DNA of 64,000 bases, from NCBI GenBank assembly GCA_902729315.2, contig LR746265.1:3328892-3392891 (forward strand), read 5' to 3'. Numbering within the stretch: the first letter of the stretch is position 1; each line of letters opens with the position of its first letter. The notes under the pieces are model-generated. The model worked only from the letters and a program-made list of their open reading frames with translations, was not told the origin of the DNA and searched no databases. Shown in pieces: positions 45,335 through 57,770 of this stretch. This DNA is from Spirodela intermedia (Eukaryota; Streptophyta; Magnoliopsida; Alismatales; Araceae). A program made the position numbers and the translations under genes.

Positions 45335-46050
45335 CGTTACCTTTTCCGATTGTGAATCGGGAATTACAGGAAAGGAGTCAGCCCCAGAGGGGAGACGACA
45401 GAGATTCTAATCGACACGGCCGATGACGCTCGATGACAATCCAACCGAGCATAAACCCCCAATTTCGCAGATAAGGAGCTAGATTGACTATGGAAAGTCG
45501 GAACGCCAACGAGATCCCTAATTTTTCCGATGAATATTCGGGGTGGAGCGTCGGACGGAAAGACGTACCCTGAAGCTGCGAGCACCAGCTGTCTCGGATA
45601 GACGTAATACCTTCCAAAAATCCTCATCGCGTCCTCCCCCGGACTCCGATCTCCGGAGCCTCCTTAACCCCCCCCACCCCCCACCCCCTGGTTCTTCAAC
45701 TTCTTCAATCCTCTTCGTTTTCCTCGCCTCGTTCCCTGTTGTAGGGTCCCCATGCAAGGAAGCTGAAACCAGAATCCGGACTTGTCGATCAGACGGGCGT
45801 CCTTCACCGAGGGTTCCCTGATGGACGGCTATCGACAAGTTGACATTTGGGAAAGTAGGACGAGAAAAAAAAGAAGCGATGGTATTTCCGGAGAGTAGGA
45901 AAGTCAACTCTAATGGGCTTAGCTTTGTTCTTCGTCAATCAACTAAAGAGCAACGTAGGTCTGTAACATGACGGACGATGACGAGAAGCATCTCTGAACT
46001 CGGGGGGTTAGGTTGAAGAAGACAGAGAAGATGGGTCTGTAAATAATGGA

Positions 46051-48301
46051 TCACTGGCATGACACGATGGTGGGCTCCAATGGAGCAGAGCTTCCTCTGT
46101 CGCACGTCTCAGGCCCGACGGTAAAAACCTCGTCCCCCTGCAAAGCGAAATGGCCAGCAGCGTTAGAGGCTTGAATCTTTCTGAATCAGAAGTTCGGGCT
46201 TGTTGTACCTTCGCCAGGTTCCTCAAGAAGGTGGTGTTGTAGCTACCGGTGGGGAAGAATGCCTCGATGAGGTCGGCCAGCACCAGCTGCGGCTGCGCGA
46301 TGGCCCCGTCGAACCAGTCTTCCGGTGACCAAGAAGGGGATATAATCAGGACACCGGTTGCAGGAAGATGGAGAAAGACAGAGAGGCCGGTGTGCTTTTT
46401 ATCTCACCGGTAGCGTGGCCGTCGGCGGTGGCCCGGATCCGCTTGTCGGTCCTCCAGAGGCTCTGATTGGTGAGGAAGACGAAGCACGAGTTGTCCGTCA
46501 CCTCTACATTTTCAAGGAAGCTGGATAGCGTGTACTTCGCCGGCTCTGGCGTGTATGTCTCGTCGATCAGCACGGCTACCGTCTAACCCACCGAATTGCT
46601 CCAGTCAGATGGTGAAACTCCGCCGCGAGCTTACGCACAAGGAAGGAGATGAAACGGGCTGTAACTTACGCACAGAATGGCATGGAAGTTGTCCATGTCG
46701 TCGGGATCGGAGACGTTGTAGCTGTTGCTGGTGAGGCTGTCGTCGATGTTCTCCCCGCCGGCGTCCCTCACGAGCTGTTGTCGAAGAGGACAGTCCAACG
46801 AGCTGAGAACATTCGAATCGGCATGAATTGACTGACCTGGGCAAGAAGCGGAGCTCTTCTACCTGCCTCTTGTAATCCTCCCGGACGAAAGACCAGATGC
46901 CCTAAAGAAAAATGAGGACAAGAGGGGACCATCTAGGGTGTCAGTCTGCGAATTTTAGGTAGATGATGGGGCTTTTTGACGGCGAGCGGACCTGGTTGTA
47001 CTCCACCCAGGCCACTACTGGTTTGAACTCCTCACTCTGGTTCATCGCCATCTTGTTCAAGCACAGGTAATTGCTCTTCACCTGCGATCACCGTACGTCA
47101 GAAACTACGCACGCTTTCATTCCCCTTCACCACTGTCGGTTGCTCTGTTTTCTCGGCAGAAGTAGTAACAGTATAACTTAACTGCGTTATAGACGACGTT
47201 CGCTCGAGCTTCTGCGTTCGCGAATGGCGCCAAGTACCTGATCCACTCTGCCCTCTGTAAAATGATCCATGTTTCAGGGAAGCTCAATATGGTCAATCAA
47301 ACGATGTGGGGATCACGCGGAGCGGTCGCAGCAGCGGTACCTGCAATGGTGAGATCTCTTCCATCGGCATGAAAGCAGCGTAATTGCAGGCTTGCTCTCC
47401 ATCGACATCGCTGACGAAGTGCGCTGCGAATTGCTTCAGCTGCTGGGTGTCCTTCTTGCTCACCAGCGCCGTGCTCCCTGTGGACAGAGATTTCAGCAGG
47501 CATTCGGAAGTCACCGAGTCGGACGTGACGCCCTTCAAGCCCTCCAGCAAACCCAAAAGCTGCGCATCAGTAAAAAGTCAGGCTGGAACCGGTCCCGAGA
47601 GCTTTCGAACACGGCCATTAATGGCCCTTCTTCTGGGCCTCACCTCGAAGAAGGAAACTGTAGCAGAGACAACCGAAGCAAGGACGGATGAGAACTTGGA
47701 AAGCTGATCTCTACGTGGAAGCAGAAATGGTGGACGGGTACCTGGGAGACCGGGGGCGCTGGTGTCGAGGGAGTAGTTGGAGAGCGGGATGACGAAGGAT
47801 TTGATTCTGCCGGTGCAGTACCTGGCCGTGGACGCCATCCTCGAATTCCTCTGTTCCCAGAAGCCACCCCAGATGCGATGAATTGGTGGATCAGATGTTT
47901 GAGAAATCAAATTTCGCGACAGACTCTCATCATAGAGTTTCAGGGGACAGGAAATTTTTTGCTGAACTACTCGTATTTTTTTTCCACAATATAAATCGCG
48001 CTATGTTTCAAGCACAATCCAGTCAAGGAATAATGCAATTACTCTGACAGGGACTCCTGCCGTCGAGAAGGGCAGAGGGGAGGGGCAGAGTCACCTGCGT
48101 GAGTAGGTAGCTCTTCCCGTCAATGCTGTTCTTGATCACCTTGAAGCTCTCCCCGAAGTAAATGTGAAAATATTGCGCGTCTTCCACCCGGGAGAGATTG
48201 ACAGTCGGAACCGGAGCAGCTGCGTCCGCCCCCTGCAGGAGTGAGACGAGCGAGAGAAAGCAAGCCACCAGTTGCAGAAGTCTGGAGGAAGGCGACGACA
48301 T
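46051..48301 (-). CDS. Secreted plant protein of unknown function, possibly helical-backbone metal-receptor fold
   Basis: Eleven exons in transcript order: 48301-48095, 47850-47742, 47657-47644, 47559-47341, 47254-47183, 47081-46992, 46901-46863, 46774-46670, 46582-46408, 46318-46209, 46137-46051; total 408 aa. A hydrophobic signal peptide covers about residues 8-27 ([20 protein letters not shown]). Characteristic stretches are [80 protein letters not shown] and [19 protein letters not shown]. From memory this is a single-copy-like plant family grouped with bacterial periplasmic metal/cobalamin-binding proteins (helical-backbone metal receptor superfamily). That fold link is inference, and no ligand is known. 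Exon 3 is only 14 nt and encodes VSFFE; without it the frame breaks. All eleven exons join in frame. Confidence 0.85.
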
Positions 48302-48722
48302 GGCGGCGCCGAGGCGGAGCGTAAGCAGGAGGTTAGTCCGTCTGTGGTGTAAATGCCGAGTACGGTTAGAAGATTTCGCGGTTGAAGGACATTTCACTGA
48401 TGGGTAAGATGCGGCGATGAAAGGGAAACGGTGGCGTGGGAGTGGAGAATGGTGGTGCAGCTTTTCCTCCACTCCACTGAGCTGAACAGCGGTGTTGGGA
48501 CTCTTTTGTTCTCTCTCGCCCCTCATTCAATACCCTAAACACGAGCATGGTTCTGGATTCTATCGAAGAGAATGACAGGGAAGGTTCAGTTTACGTCTCC
48601 GCCCGTGACTACCTTGATGGGTTCGTCTTCCGGCGGTTTGTCTTCGTCTCTTTCGTCTTCTGCGGCACCGCTCCTTCATGTGCTCCGCATTGTCCACCGT
48701 CCTCCACTTTGCTTCATGTGCC

Positions 48723-48723
<1 letters not shown>

Positions 48724-48757
<34 letters not shown>
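48724..48757. repeat. (CT)n microsatellite
   Basis: About 17 CT units, 420 bp upstream of the start codon of the minus-strand gene ending at 48301; probably within or near its promoter. Confidence 0.9.
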
Positions 48758-48758
<1 letters not shown>

Positions 48759-51158
48759 CGAGCGTCCGTATCTCAGTACTCGGTATCCCGTGGGAACCAT
48801 GAAGCGACCGTTCGGACTGATACCCCCGACATGCTTTCTTTATCGTCGGAGGAACAGGCAGCAGGCTGTCGTCCCGTTCTGTCACTATAACTCTGAAGAG
48901 CGGAACAGCTCATTGCATATGATTTCATCTTCTCGGCAGATGATGGGCACTATTAGGTTTAGGGTTAGGGCAGAGGCGCAGCGAGAGCGAGAGCGAGAGA
49001 GAGAGAGAGCGAGCGAGCTTGCATCCCTGGGGCAGGACGTCGCACAGGAGGTACGCAATCACATTCCCTCGTGACAGGATACAGCTCTTAGTTCGCAAAA
49101 CAAATCTCAGGGTGTTGAAGATGCCTCAAAGGTGAGAGTTTAAGAATGGTGACAGAGTACTAAGTTCGTGGCACCAAATCTAGCGAAAAAGAAAGGAACA
49201 TAAATTAACAATGTCGATCAGGCGGTCATAATCTCCAACATCGAAAGCAGAAGGAAAATCTGGATTAAATAGCAAAAAATGACGTTCAATGGTAAAAACT
49301 CAAGACATACAAAATTAGCAGATTGTTCTATAAAATTAGGGAGCCACTTCCGGACTCGTCTGTCAGCGTCTGTTCTCAAAATCTCTCTATGATCTGTGCC
49401 AACAACAATGGGCTCGCTTCTCCATCTCATAGTCGAACAAGCTTCATGGGATCAATTAGGGCTCTTCCTAGACGCCATGAGCATATCTGGGGCGGCCCAC
49501 AGTTTACCACAAGAAAGAGAAGCAATTGAAAACCGGAGGTATACAACCCCGATGGTCCGCAGGTTTTTTTTATTTCTTTTTACCTTCTTGTCAAAACTTT
49601 TGTTCAACAAAATTGGGTAGCTGCATGAGCGTGGGACATTGATGGTAGTAGAACTCTCATACCCGTCAAATTTGGAATTTTTAGTGTAATGTCTCCTTAG
49701 AGCTTCATGCAAATTCATAATACATGCATCTGTGAATATATACACGCCTTTATTCACAGATACCTTCGCGTTATTATCAGTTTTCATAGACTTGGTCTGG
49801 GGACTGGTTTGGATCTGACATTGTAAAAGGGTATGATTTTGAAGTCCGTATCCTACTTCTCTCTTGCTACGCTATGGTCGCATAATCACCAACACGGCAG
49901 TTTCTCACTCTTTCTTTCCATCACTGATGAAGATGAAGGGTCCAGTTGGGTCTATCGGGACATTAGGTAGGGCCCATTTTCCTTGCTGTTTCCAGAACCC
50001 AGGCCAAGTCAAGGGCTCATACACTCAAACGCGGGTCGAGTTCTTGAAAGCCTCGGCCTCGCCATTCGGACTTTTTAAAAGCGTTCTATCTCAATTCTCT
50101 ACGGATAATATTTCGCCTGGTCTCTAAGATTGTGATAAAAAATTCATAATACTAACACTATTACTGCCACTACCATTATTACTGCTACCACTACAAAGCG
50201 CACAGAATTTTGCTATTAAAGGACATGTTCCGGTGAAAAATTGCACTGTTGCTTCTCGTTCTGTGGCTAGTTTGACACGTGAGGTTTATACCGATCCACC
50301 TCTAATCTCCCCCAGAGGTTTGCGCTAACAAGAGGCGCCCGAACTTTTCATTGACATACGCACACAGAGACATACGCATAAGTCTCTCTCTATCTCTCTC
50401 TCTCTAGCAATGGTCCTGTCCCAAAGGAAAAGAGGCGAGCATACTGCATCCTGATGGCATGGATATCCTCCCGCATTCCGAGTAAACAAATGAGCTCATT
50501 CTCCCAAATGATGTTGTTGGGAGACGAGACCTGAGGCATCGAGTGCCCTCGTCTTGAACTGCTTTTCCTCATCCCCCAATCTACAACCACCCGAAGCCTT
50601 TGCTGACCATCCATAATCCCCTTACGAAACGCTTCACCAATCGAGAGATCCCGAGCCCTGCACTGTTGCCGGGTTCCAGCCTGGAGAGCCGGGGGTGAGT
50701 AAATATCAGACAAGCGCCTTTAATGGACAAGCTAAGACGGTTGAGAAGTAGATCTTAGGAGCAGCTGTTGTCGACGACCCATCCCCTCACCCTTTGATCC
50801 ATCCACACTTCTTTCTCCAAAAGAGTTTTAAAGTGACGTAGCCTGAAATAGCGTGGGCCTGTTGCAGGTGGTGTGGGCCGGTGAACTTTGACAGGTGGGT
50901 CAGTGTCTAGGTGTTCTACTAGAGTAGAGAGAGAGGAGGGAGGGAGAGAGAGAGAGAGAGATGGGGAGAGAGGAATCTGCGTCTTTTCTTTTCTTTATCT
51001 TTGTCTTTTCCTTTAGAAGGTGAATCTCATCAGGCTGATGAGAGTGCCGCGAATGATCGATCAGTGGGATGTTATTTTTGTCTGTTTATTAATTGTTGTC
51101 GTTTCGTCAGAAAGGTAGGGTGAGGAGGGCAAATGACCAAAAAGGCTGCTAGATAGAT

Positions 51159-51253
51159 GGAGAGAGAGAGGGGGATGGGAGAGATAGAAAGAGAGAGAGG
51201 GAGAGAGGAGAGAGAGAGATAGAAAGAGAGAGAGGGAGAGGGGAGAGATAGAT

Positions 51254-51288
<35 letters not shown>

Positions 51289-51376
51289 AGAAATAGATAG
51301 AAAGAGAGAGAGAGGGAGAGGGGAGAGCTAGATAGAAAGAGAGAGAGAGCGAGAGAGAGAGAGAGAGAGAGAGGAG
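51159..51376. repeat. GA-rich compound minisatellite
   Basis: A tract of about 220 bp built from repeated blocks that combine a (GA)n run, GGGAGAGGGGAGAG and TAGATAGAAAGAGAGAG. At least five blocks with variable lengths are visible. This higher-order repetition distinguishes it from the plain GA microsatellites elsewhere in the window. Confidence 0.85.
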
Positions 51377-52090
51377 GGACGGAGGGAGGGAGAGAGGTGG
51401 GGGGGAGGGGGGTGCAAAGCAGAAAATAAAGCTCGTGAACATCAATATCCTCTTCCTCTTCTCTTGTTGCATTCGCCATCGTCTACTTCAAGACTGGCTA
51501 AAAGCTCCCCACTCCCCTCCGCCCCCCACGTCACTACCACATGGTACATCGCAACTCACTGCCCATCGAGTCTCGATCAAATGCCCTTTAATATAGCGAG
51601 CAACCGTAATTACTTGCAATCCCTTAATTGTGTGTTGATACTCGCCATAAGCTCAATCATCGCACATGACCAAGTGCATATGGGCGACCATTGCGAGTGA
51701 CAATTACCCACATTCGACTACTGGTTGATCTCATTTGATCGCGTACTGTGCATGTTAGGATCCAGGTTCTTGTCCGAGAAGCCATGCACACCGACGGAAC
51801 CCGAAGTCCCGGGAGTTGTCGGAGGCACAATCTCAAGGAGACAACGAGAACTCGATGTGGCACTGGACCACGTGGTTGTGCTGTAAAGCCAATTTATAAA
51901 TCGTAATGACCCGTTACTTGAACCATGTGGAAGACCATCGGGTTGAGGAAGTCTTGGAGGGGAAGAGCATGGCGCAAGGACAGGACGAGACCATCTTGTC
52001 GAGAACGCTAGATTTATCGGGGCATCTGCTAAAGAGAAAGCCAACGAAGACCCAAAGAGGAGGGACTTTGGATCCGTCTGTGTGTGTGTG

Positions 52091-52098
52091 TATATATA
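52091..52098 (+). promoter_or_regulatory. Possible TATA box of the NAC gene
   Basis: TATATATA lies 95 bp before the NAC ATG (52186), directly after a (TG)n run. The spacing suits a TATA box with a 60-bp 5' UTR, but the element could simply be the end of the dinucleotide repeat. Confidence 0.35.
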
Positions 52099-52185
52099 CA
52101 TGGCGATGATAATGGCAATGATGAAAAAAAGAGGTTGAAGAGGAGGTTTTCTTTAGTTAGAGGAAGGAGAACACGGCAACGGGGG

Positions 52186-54447
52186 ATGGCGCCGGTGGGT
52201 CTGCCGCCGGGCTTCAGGTTCCATCCGACAGACGAAGAACTCGTCAACTACTACCTGAAGAGGAAGATTCACGGGTTAAAGATAGAGCTCGACATAATCC
52301 CCGAGGTTGACCTCTACAAATGTGAGCCATGGGAGCTGGCAGGTCTATTCTTGTCTCCTTTCTTCTCGCTTCTATCTGCAACTTCATAGTAGTGCTCCAC
52401 AAAACCTGACTATTTGTTTCATCTCGTTCGCACTCGTCCAACGGTTGGCGACTACGTTGAAATGGAGTTTTCTATGTTAATTGGAAACTGGGAACAAACG
52501 GATAGTTAGTCACTTGTCTGTCAGGTCATTAATCGCTCCTTTCTCTGTGGCTTCTCCCCTCATTCTTGCAGAGAAATCATTTTTACCGAGCAGAGATCCT
52601 GAATGGTACTTCTTCGGACCGCGGGACCGCAAGTACCCAAACGGATTCCGGACAAATCGAGCTACTCGGGCGGGGTACTGGAAATCGACGGGCAAAGACA
52701 GAAGAGTCAGCTGCCAGAACCGTGCAATTGGCATGAAGAAGACACTAGTCTATTACAGAGGGCGAGCCCCGCAGGGAATTAGGACGAACTGGGTGATGCA
52801 TGAATACCGCCTCGACGACAAGGACAGCGAGGACGTCGTGGGCATTCAGGTAAGAGCTTCATCTTCGTAGTCTTATTTTCCATATTTTCGCCGTCTCCTC
52901 TTCGTTTTCTTCTTCGCAAGCACCACTACTAGGGCACAACACGGTGCAAACATCAATGAATGCAGAATAAGAATTCCGATAGATGATAATATCCTCGGAC
53001 AGAGCAAGGGATCTATGTTTCTGGGGGTCGGGGAGCCTGCTGCTTTATCGTGGGATGGAGGAGCTACACACTAGTAAACACGGCCAGTATTTGTAGGAAG
53101 CGAAGACAGCTCTCGTGTTCAGTTTTTGCTTGACTTGAGGTACCTCTTCGCCATGATTTCCGTTGAAGGAACTATTCGGCTCTCCCTAGCTCCAGGTCCC
53201 AAGATCCTCAGCAGCACGCATTCGAGGATTTGGGTCATTCTTCCATCGGTCCAATTCGGCTGATCCACACCCCTTGGGGGCCTAAGATGGATATTTCGCG
53301 CAAATTAGGTGGGATCTGTTTAAGAAAGAAAACATGAAATCTTTATGGGGTTCGACAAGTAAATTAGATTTCTATTGCTAGGCAAATCAGATAATCGACT
53401 GTTCAAGGGGTCTCATTTTGGGATATCAGTATGGTAACTTGAAGGTAAAGTTTAGGTTTTTTCTACTCGTGTAATTATTAAAATTATCACTTTTTTGGTA
53501 TTGACGGGAAATAAGAACTTTTTATCACGCACAGGATCTATCTAGACGCATCGAAAATGGGGCATTTACATCTCTTCTTGACGTGTATTAAAAGGTTTTT
53601 CGCGCGGCGACCGAGAGTCCTTCCGTGGGGGATGCAGATGACGTGCATGGAAAGTTTTGGTGTTTCACTTCTTTTCCTTACTTTCCCGTCCATCAAAATA
53701 TCCGGACCCCACTTCCTTTTCTTCCCCTGACCTGGCAACCATGGCCCTCCTATGAAACTTTTTGATTTCTACTGGGACAAATCATGCATCCACTGTATGG
53801 GATGGGTCCAAAACATATTAAAGCCCCCTTGATCTGCTGTCACAAATCCCGAACTAGCAATCTGGGGTGAGTGAAGAAGGTCAATACCCGTCTTGATTAT
53901 CACATCATTAGTCTATTAAGGTTTCATGCTGATCCAAGACCCAGCCATCAAGCAAGAGATACATCTGGTGTCTGGTTGTGGCGTTAGCTTTCCACTTTAT
54001 TCCCGGATTACACTACCTTCTTCAGGATTCTGAAACTCTCCCTACAAGTACCACGATAAGAAAAATGCCATTTGCCTCCTAAATAGGCAAGTTCCAACCG
54101 TCTAATCAAATATGTGGTGGTGGGGCTCTTGCACATTCAATAGTGATTTTTGGTCTTTATTTTGCTAGGACTCGTACGCACTATGTCGCGTTTTCAAGAA
54201 GAACGTGCCCATCCCAGACGTGGAAGATCAAGTGCAGTGTACCTTCGCTTTCGGCGAAAACTCCCGGGGGTTCACCAACGACTACGACAACTTCTCCCCC
54301 GATGTGGCCGTCGGATCATCCTCCGGTGTCGAAGAGGACGACAAGGACAACTTCTGGATGCAGTTCATAACAGAAGATGCGTGGTGCTCTACGCTATCCA
54401 GCGGGGAAGGTGCATATGATAGTCCTTGCGTCACTTCAACTACCTAA
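52186..54447 (+). CDS. NAC-domain transcription factor
   Basis: Exons 52186-52342, 52572-52849 and 54169-54447 give 237 aa. The NAC domain is complete over about residues 5-160: subdomain [62 protein letters not shown] with [37 protein letters not shown] with MHEYRL, and [13 protein letters not shown]. Introns fall at the two positions usual in NAC genes. The domain looks most like the NAC045/086-type group as I recall it. The C-terminal activation region is short, about 75 residues, acidic, with [15 protein letters not shown]; relatives in that group are often much longer. Intron 2 is 1.3 kb. It acts in the nucleus. Start: ATG before APVGLPPGF is the standard family position. Confidence 0.93.
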
Positions 54448-55346
54448 AATGTCCAGATTAGTTTATTCATCGCCCAATAACTTCTCAAGCATCATCGAAT
54501 CAGTTGATAATTTCTCAGTGGGAATCTCAACGAATGTTTACAGAGGAAACAGTTCATTTCCTCTGGAGTCCTAGATATGGTCCTTTGACCTGGTATTCAG
54601 CAAGAAGATCTCCCTCTGATTCTAGACTGTGGGACCAATCAGTAAAACCACTTACTTCTTTCCCCCTCTTGAGCCTTTGATACCTTTGCAGCATGCATAA
54701 TTGCACAGCTTTTTATGATAAGCTTGGGACTCCTATACATACTTTGGCATGAGATTCCCAGTAACTTTTTTTTGAAGTTCGAAAATCATGCTCTTGCACG
54801 AAGTCGGGGAGCTGAATTTAATGTTACGGCGAATTTAATATGGGATGCTCAAACTATCCCTTGCTCTCTTTCGACTTCAACGTCGGCTCTGAAAAACCAA
54901 TCTCTCAGCAATGAGAGACGCAATGGCTGGTCCTTGGACAATCTTTCCTTTCAACGCTTGTTAAGGAATGAAGCTACGGGCACCTAGATGCATCCAGTAA
55001 TTCTGCCATATGACCAGTTTTATGAACTCGGATGTAGATATATGCATATATGCATGTAACTAAATTGGATTTTGAAGCATAACAGAAAATATTCAAGCCG
55101 ATAATAAAAAAAAAAGTTTCTTGTTGCTAATCCTATTGTGTTCGTACAGTAACAAAGACAAGCTGAGGCCGAAGTTGAGCATCGCTATTCGTACCAAAGT
55201 TGGACAAAACCCTCGCGCGCAGAAACATTTCCTTTTCCCGCGCGACATAAATAATCTTGTCCGAAAATACTTGTTTGACAAACATCCATTTTTGAAACAA
55301 CTGCTGGCGGACCCGTCAATGATGTTGGTAATCCCTGAAACTAAAG

Positions 55347-55350
<4 letters not shown>

Positions 55351-55405
<55 letters not shown>
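55351..55405. repeat. (AG)n microsatellite
   Basis: About 27 uninterrupted AG units, broken only near the end by one GATAG. Confidence 0.95.
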
Positions 55406-55410
<5 letters not shown>

Positions 55411-55493
55411 GGAATACACCAGCATGAAACGAAAGAAAAGGAGAGTTTGTCGAGTCAAGAAACTTAGAGATCCACCACAGCAATAATGAAAGC

Positions 55494-56368
55494 CTACCTC
55501 CCCATTGAGTACGTCTCTCCATTCGATGTCAACCTCGTTCCATTCCATATTCTCATCGTCCAGAACCCATCGGAGAGTTCTCCCTGTCCTCTCATTATCA
55601 GACATGCAAATTCCAGATCTCCCTCATATCCATGCATGATTGTAGCTGAATTCCCAATATAAACGGCCTTGTGAAGCTCTTGCCTGGTTCCGGGAATATC
55701 CCGGTGCATCATAGCCTGGCCCAGAACTTTACCGGAGAGGATCTCACCGATCTTGGTAAGAACCGGCGCGCTTACACAATGGAGATACACGCCGATCTTG
55801 GTTTAGGGCACCAACCAGTGCAAGAATTCAGGACAAGTGGCGACCATCCATTGGACAAAACGGATAATCTCTTGCTCTTTCATCAACTGCGACCTTCATC
55901 GGCGCATCATTGCAGACGGAATGGTAGGTTAGCTCCGTAGAGTACGGCGGGACGGAGAGGATTTCTTCCAGAAAGTCCCCGTGGTTTTTTCCTTGTTTAG
56001 TCAAACCTGAATGAAAGATAATCAACTTGACGAAACTCTCGTTGGGGAAGTCTTCCGCGTTCACAGGAGGAAGAGGGCTGCGATGGTGTAGACCCCCACA
56101 CTCCACCGCAACGTTTACCTGACCATAGGTCAACTCTTGGTCAATTGGGAGAAAAGTTTCTCGTATATCTCCGAGAAACAGATGCCTTCAGTCAACTACA
56201 AGAATATTTGACGTCATTATCCGTCTGGGAACAATTCCGTCAGCCAGCAATATTTAAACTTCGTGTATCTTCCAAAATTAGGGATCATCGTTATATCTGG
56301 CCTACTCTACATTAACCAAACTACCTGTGGAATCATTTATTGTTCTAAAATCGCCGCGTACAAAGAGT

Positions 56369-56416
<48 letters not shown>

Positions 56417-57368
56417 AGAGAGAGAGAGACTTTATCTTGAAACGAGGTTTATTAAACTTGATCAAAGTTACAAATCCTGTACCTTTGACGATAAAAGTGA
56501 AAAGTTCGGAGTGTTCCAAGATGGGGGATAGTGAAACGAGGAGCCTCTTCTGCACGACATTACATCCAGTTCCCTGGAGTAAACGAGGGTTCTTCTTAGT
56601 TCTGCGATTCCAATGTCTTGCCCTTCCCAGTTGATTCCAAATACCCCGTCTGAGCTGCACCGTTGTTCCTTGAGCCATTTGATTATTGCGTTTACGAGGG
56701 GTTTAAGTAGCCATTCGAGATCTTTACCTTGCAGCATGGATTTCTCTGTCGCAGGTATCAAGTCAGATGTTGATGTAACGTTACGAGAGATGGGCATTCG
56801 ACGGCAGTAAGAAGATTAACTCGTATTATGAGAGCTCCTCGTAAAAAAAGAATAAATCAATTTAAATTTGTTTTAACTTATTTCTAGTTTTTTTTATCTC
56901 ATCCCGTGTGGGATCGCATTAATATAAAGAAATTCAATATTTTGAGATGGAATCAATGTACATCTTCTAGGGTTCTTTCCACACAAGACTGTTGCCTATA
57001 TTCTTAATAATAAAGATGACGCACATGAAAGAGATCGGTGATAAATCAATAAGACATGTATTACGAAATATTGCAACGTTTGATGGAAAACTATGTGGAT
57101 GGAATTCATTTGTCACTTGTCTTCCGCAGAAGTTGCACCCTGAAATTGCTGATTGATGATAAATTATCAGCTGCTGGGCTGGTGAGAGGAATTTTGTTCT
57201 CTGTTACCCCCCTAATCCCATGTCTCAGATTCGTAGAAATCAACTACAGCGATGATCTTCCTCTTTAGATAGGACACAATAAGCTATTCATCTGTCGGAT
57301 GAAATCGAAAACCACGGCGCAGCGTCACTGGCAACATCTTCTAAATCCTGGCTTTCAAGTCCTTCCAT
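55494..57368 (-). other. Unresolved minus-strand candidate gene
   Basis: Several minus-strand segments are open and end or begin at splice-like sites: MEGLESQDLEDVASDAAPWF from an ATG at 57368, ISRNVTSTSDLIPATEKSM with LQGKDLEWLLKPLVNAIIKW near 56790-56650, IRETFLPIDQELTYGQ before a GTAAAC near 56115, VNAEDFPNESFVKLIIFHS before a GTTTGA near 56005, and IPGTRQELHKAVYIGNSATI near 55700-55630. Their composition looks more coding than the AT-rich surroundings, but I could not join them into one frame and do not recognise a family. The alternatives are a real multi-exon gene of an unknown family, a decayed pseudogene, or chance open frames. Confidence 0.2.
56372..56430. repeat. Compound (GT)n-(GA)n microsatellite
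   Basis: About 11 GT units pass directly into GA units with one interruption (GAAGAG). Confidence 0.9.
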
Positions 57369-57722
57369 ATTGCAAGTGCGATTGGAATGAGAAACAAACT
57401 GAACAGAAAGAAGAAACAAGAGGAGAAGGATCACTGAACTATTCTGGGTAATGTAAGAATTCCTCAAATCACGAAACCGTGAGTTAAACCTGACAACAGA
57501 GAAAAGAGGTATCGAACGCAGAAAACGCTTTACAACGTACCGTTGAAATATATCAAACGTAAAACGATCAAGTGGAAGGGACGATATGGAAGACAGGCGA
57601 AGGAGAAGAGGGAGACCTGTGAAGGAAATAATATCGAAATGAGCAGAAAAGAAAAGAAACTGAACAGGATAATAAGAGGCTGGTGACGATGATATTTGAC
57701 AGGGGCAAAAGCTCAAGAGCGC

Positions 57723-57724
<2 letters not shown>

Positions 57725-57769
<45 letters not shown>
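57725..57769. repeat. (GA)n microsatellite
   Basis: About 22 uninterrupted GA units. It lies about 360 bp upstream of the ATG of the unresolved minus-strand candidate, so it would read as CT in a 5' leader. Confidence 0.95.

Positions 57770-57770
<1 letters not shown>

Larger units (their letters stand above)
48302..52185. other. Intergenic region between divergent genes
   Basis: Nearly 3.9 kb between the metal-receptor-like gene (-) and the NAC gene (+). It includes a (CT)n tract at 48724-48757, a few telomere-like units (TTTAGGGTTAGGG near 48957) and a GA-rich minisatellite at 51159-51376. Open frames here are mostly translated CT/GA repeats. Both promoters must lie at its ends. Confidence 0.6.

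Noticed and set aside
51072-51479. Long minus-strand frames of Ser-Leu repeats
   Set aside because: These are translations of the GA/CT minisatellite and not plausible proteins.
57056-57268. A 70-codon plus-strand frame with a hydrophobic stretch
   Set aside because: No family similarity and no coding context; it lies opposite the unresolved minus-strand candidate.
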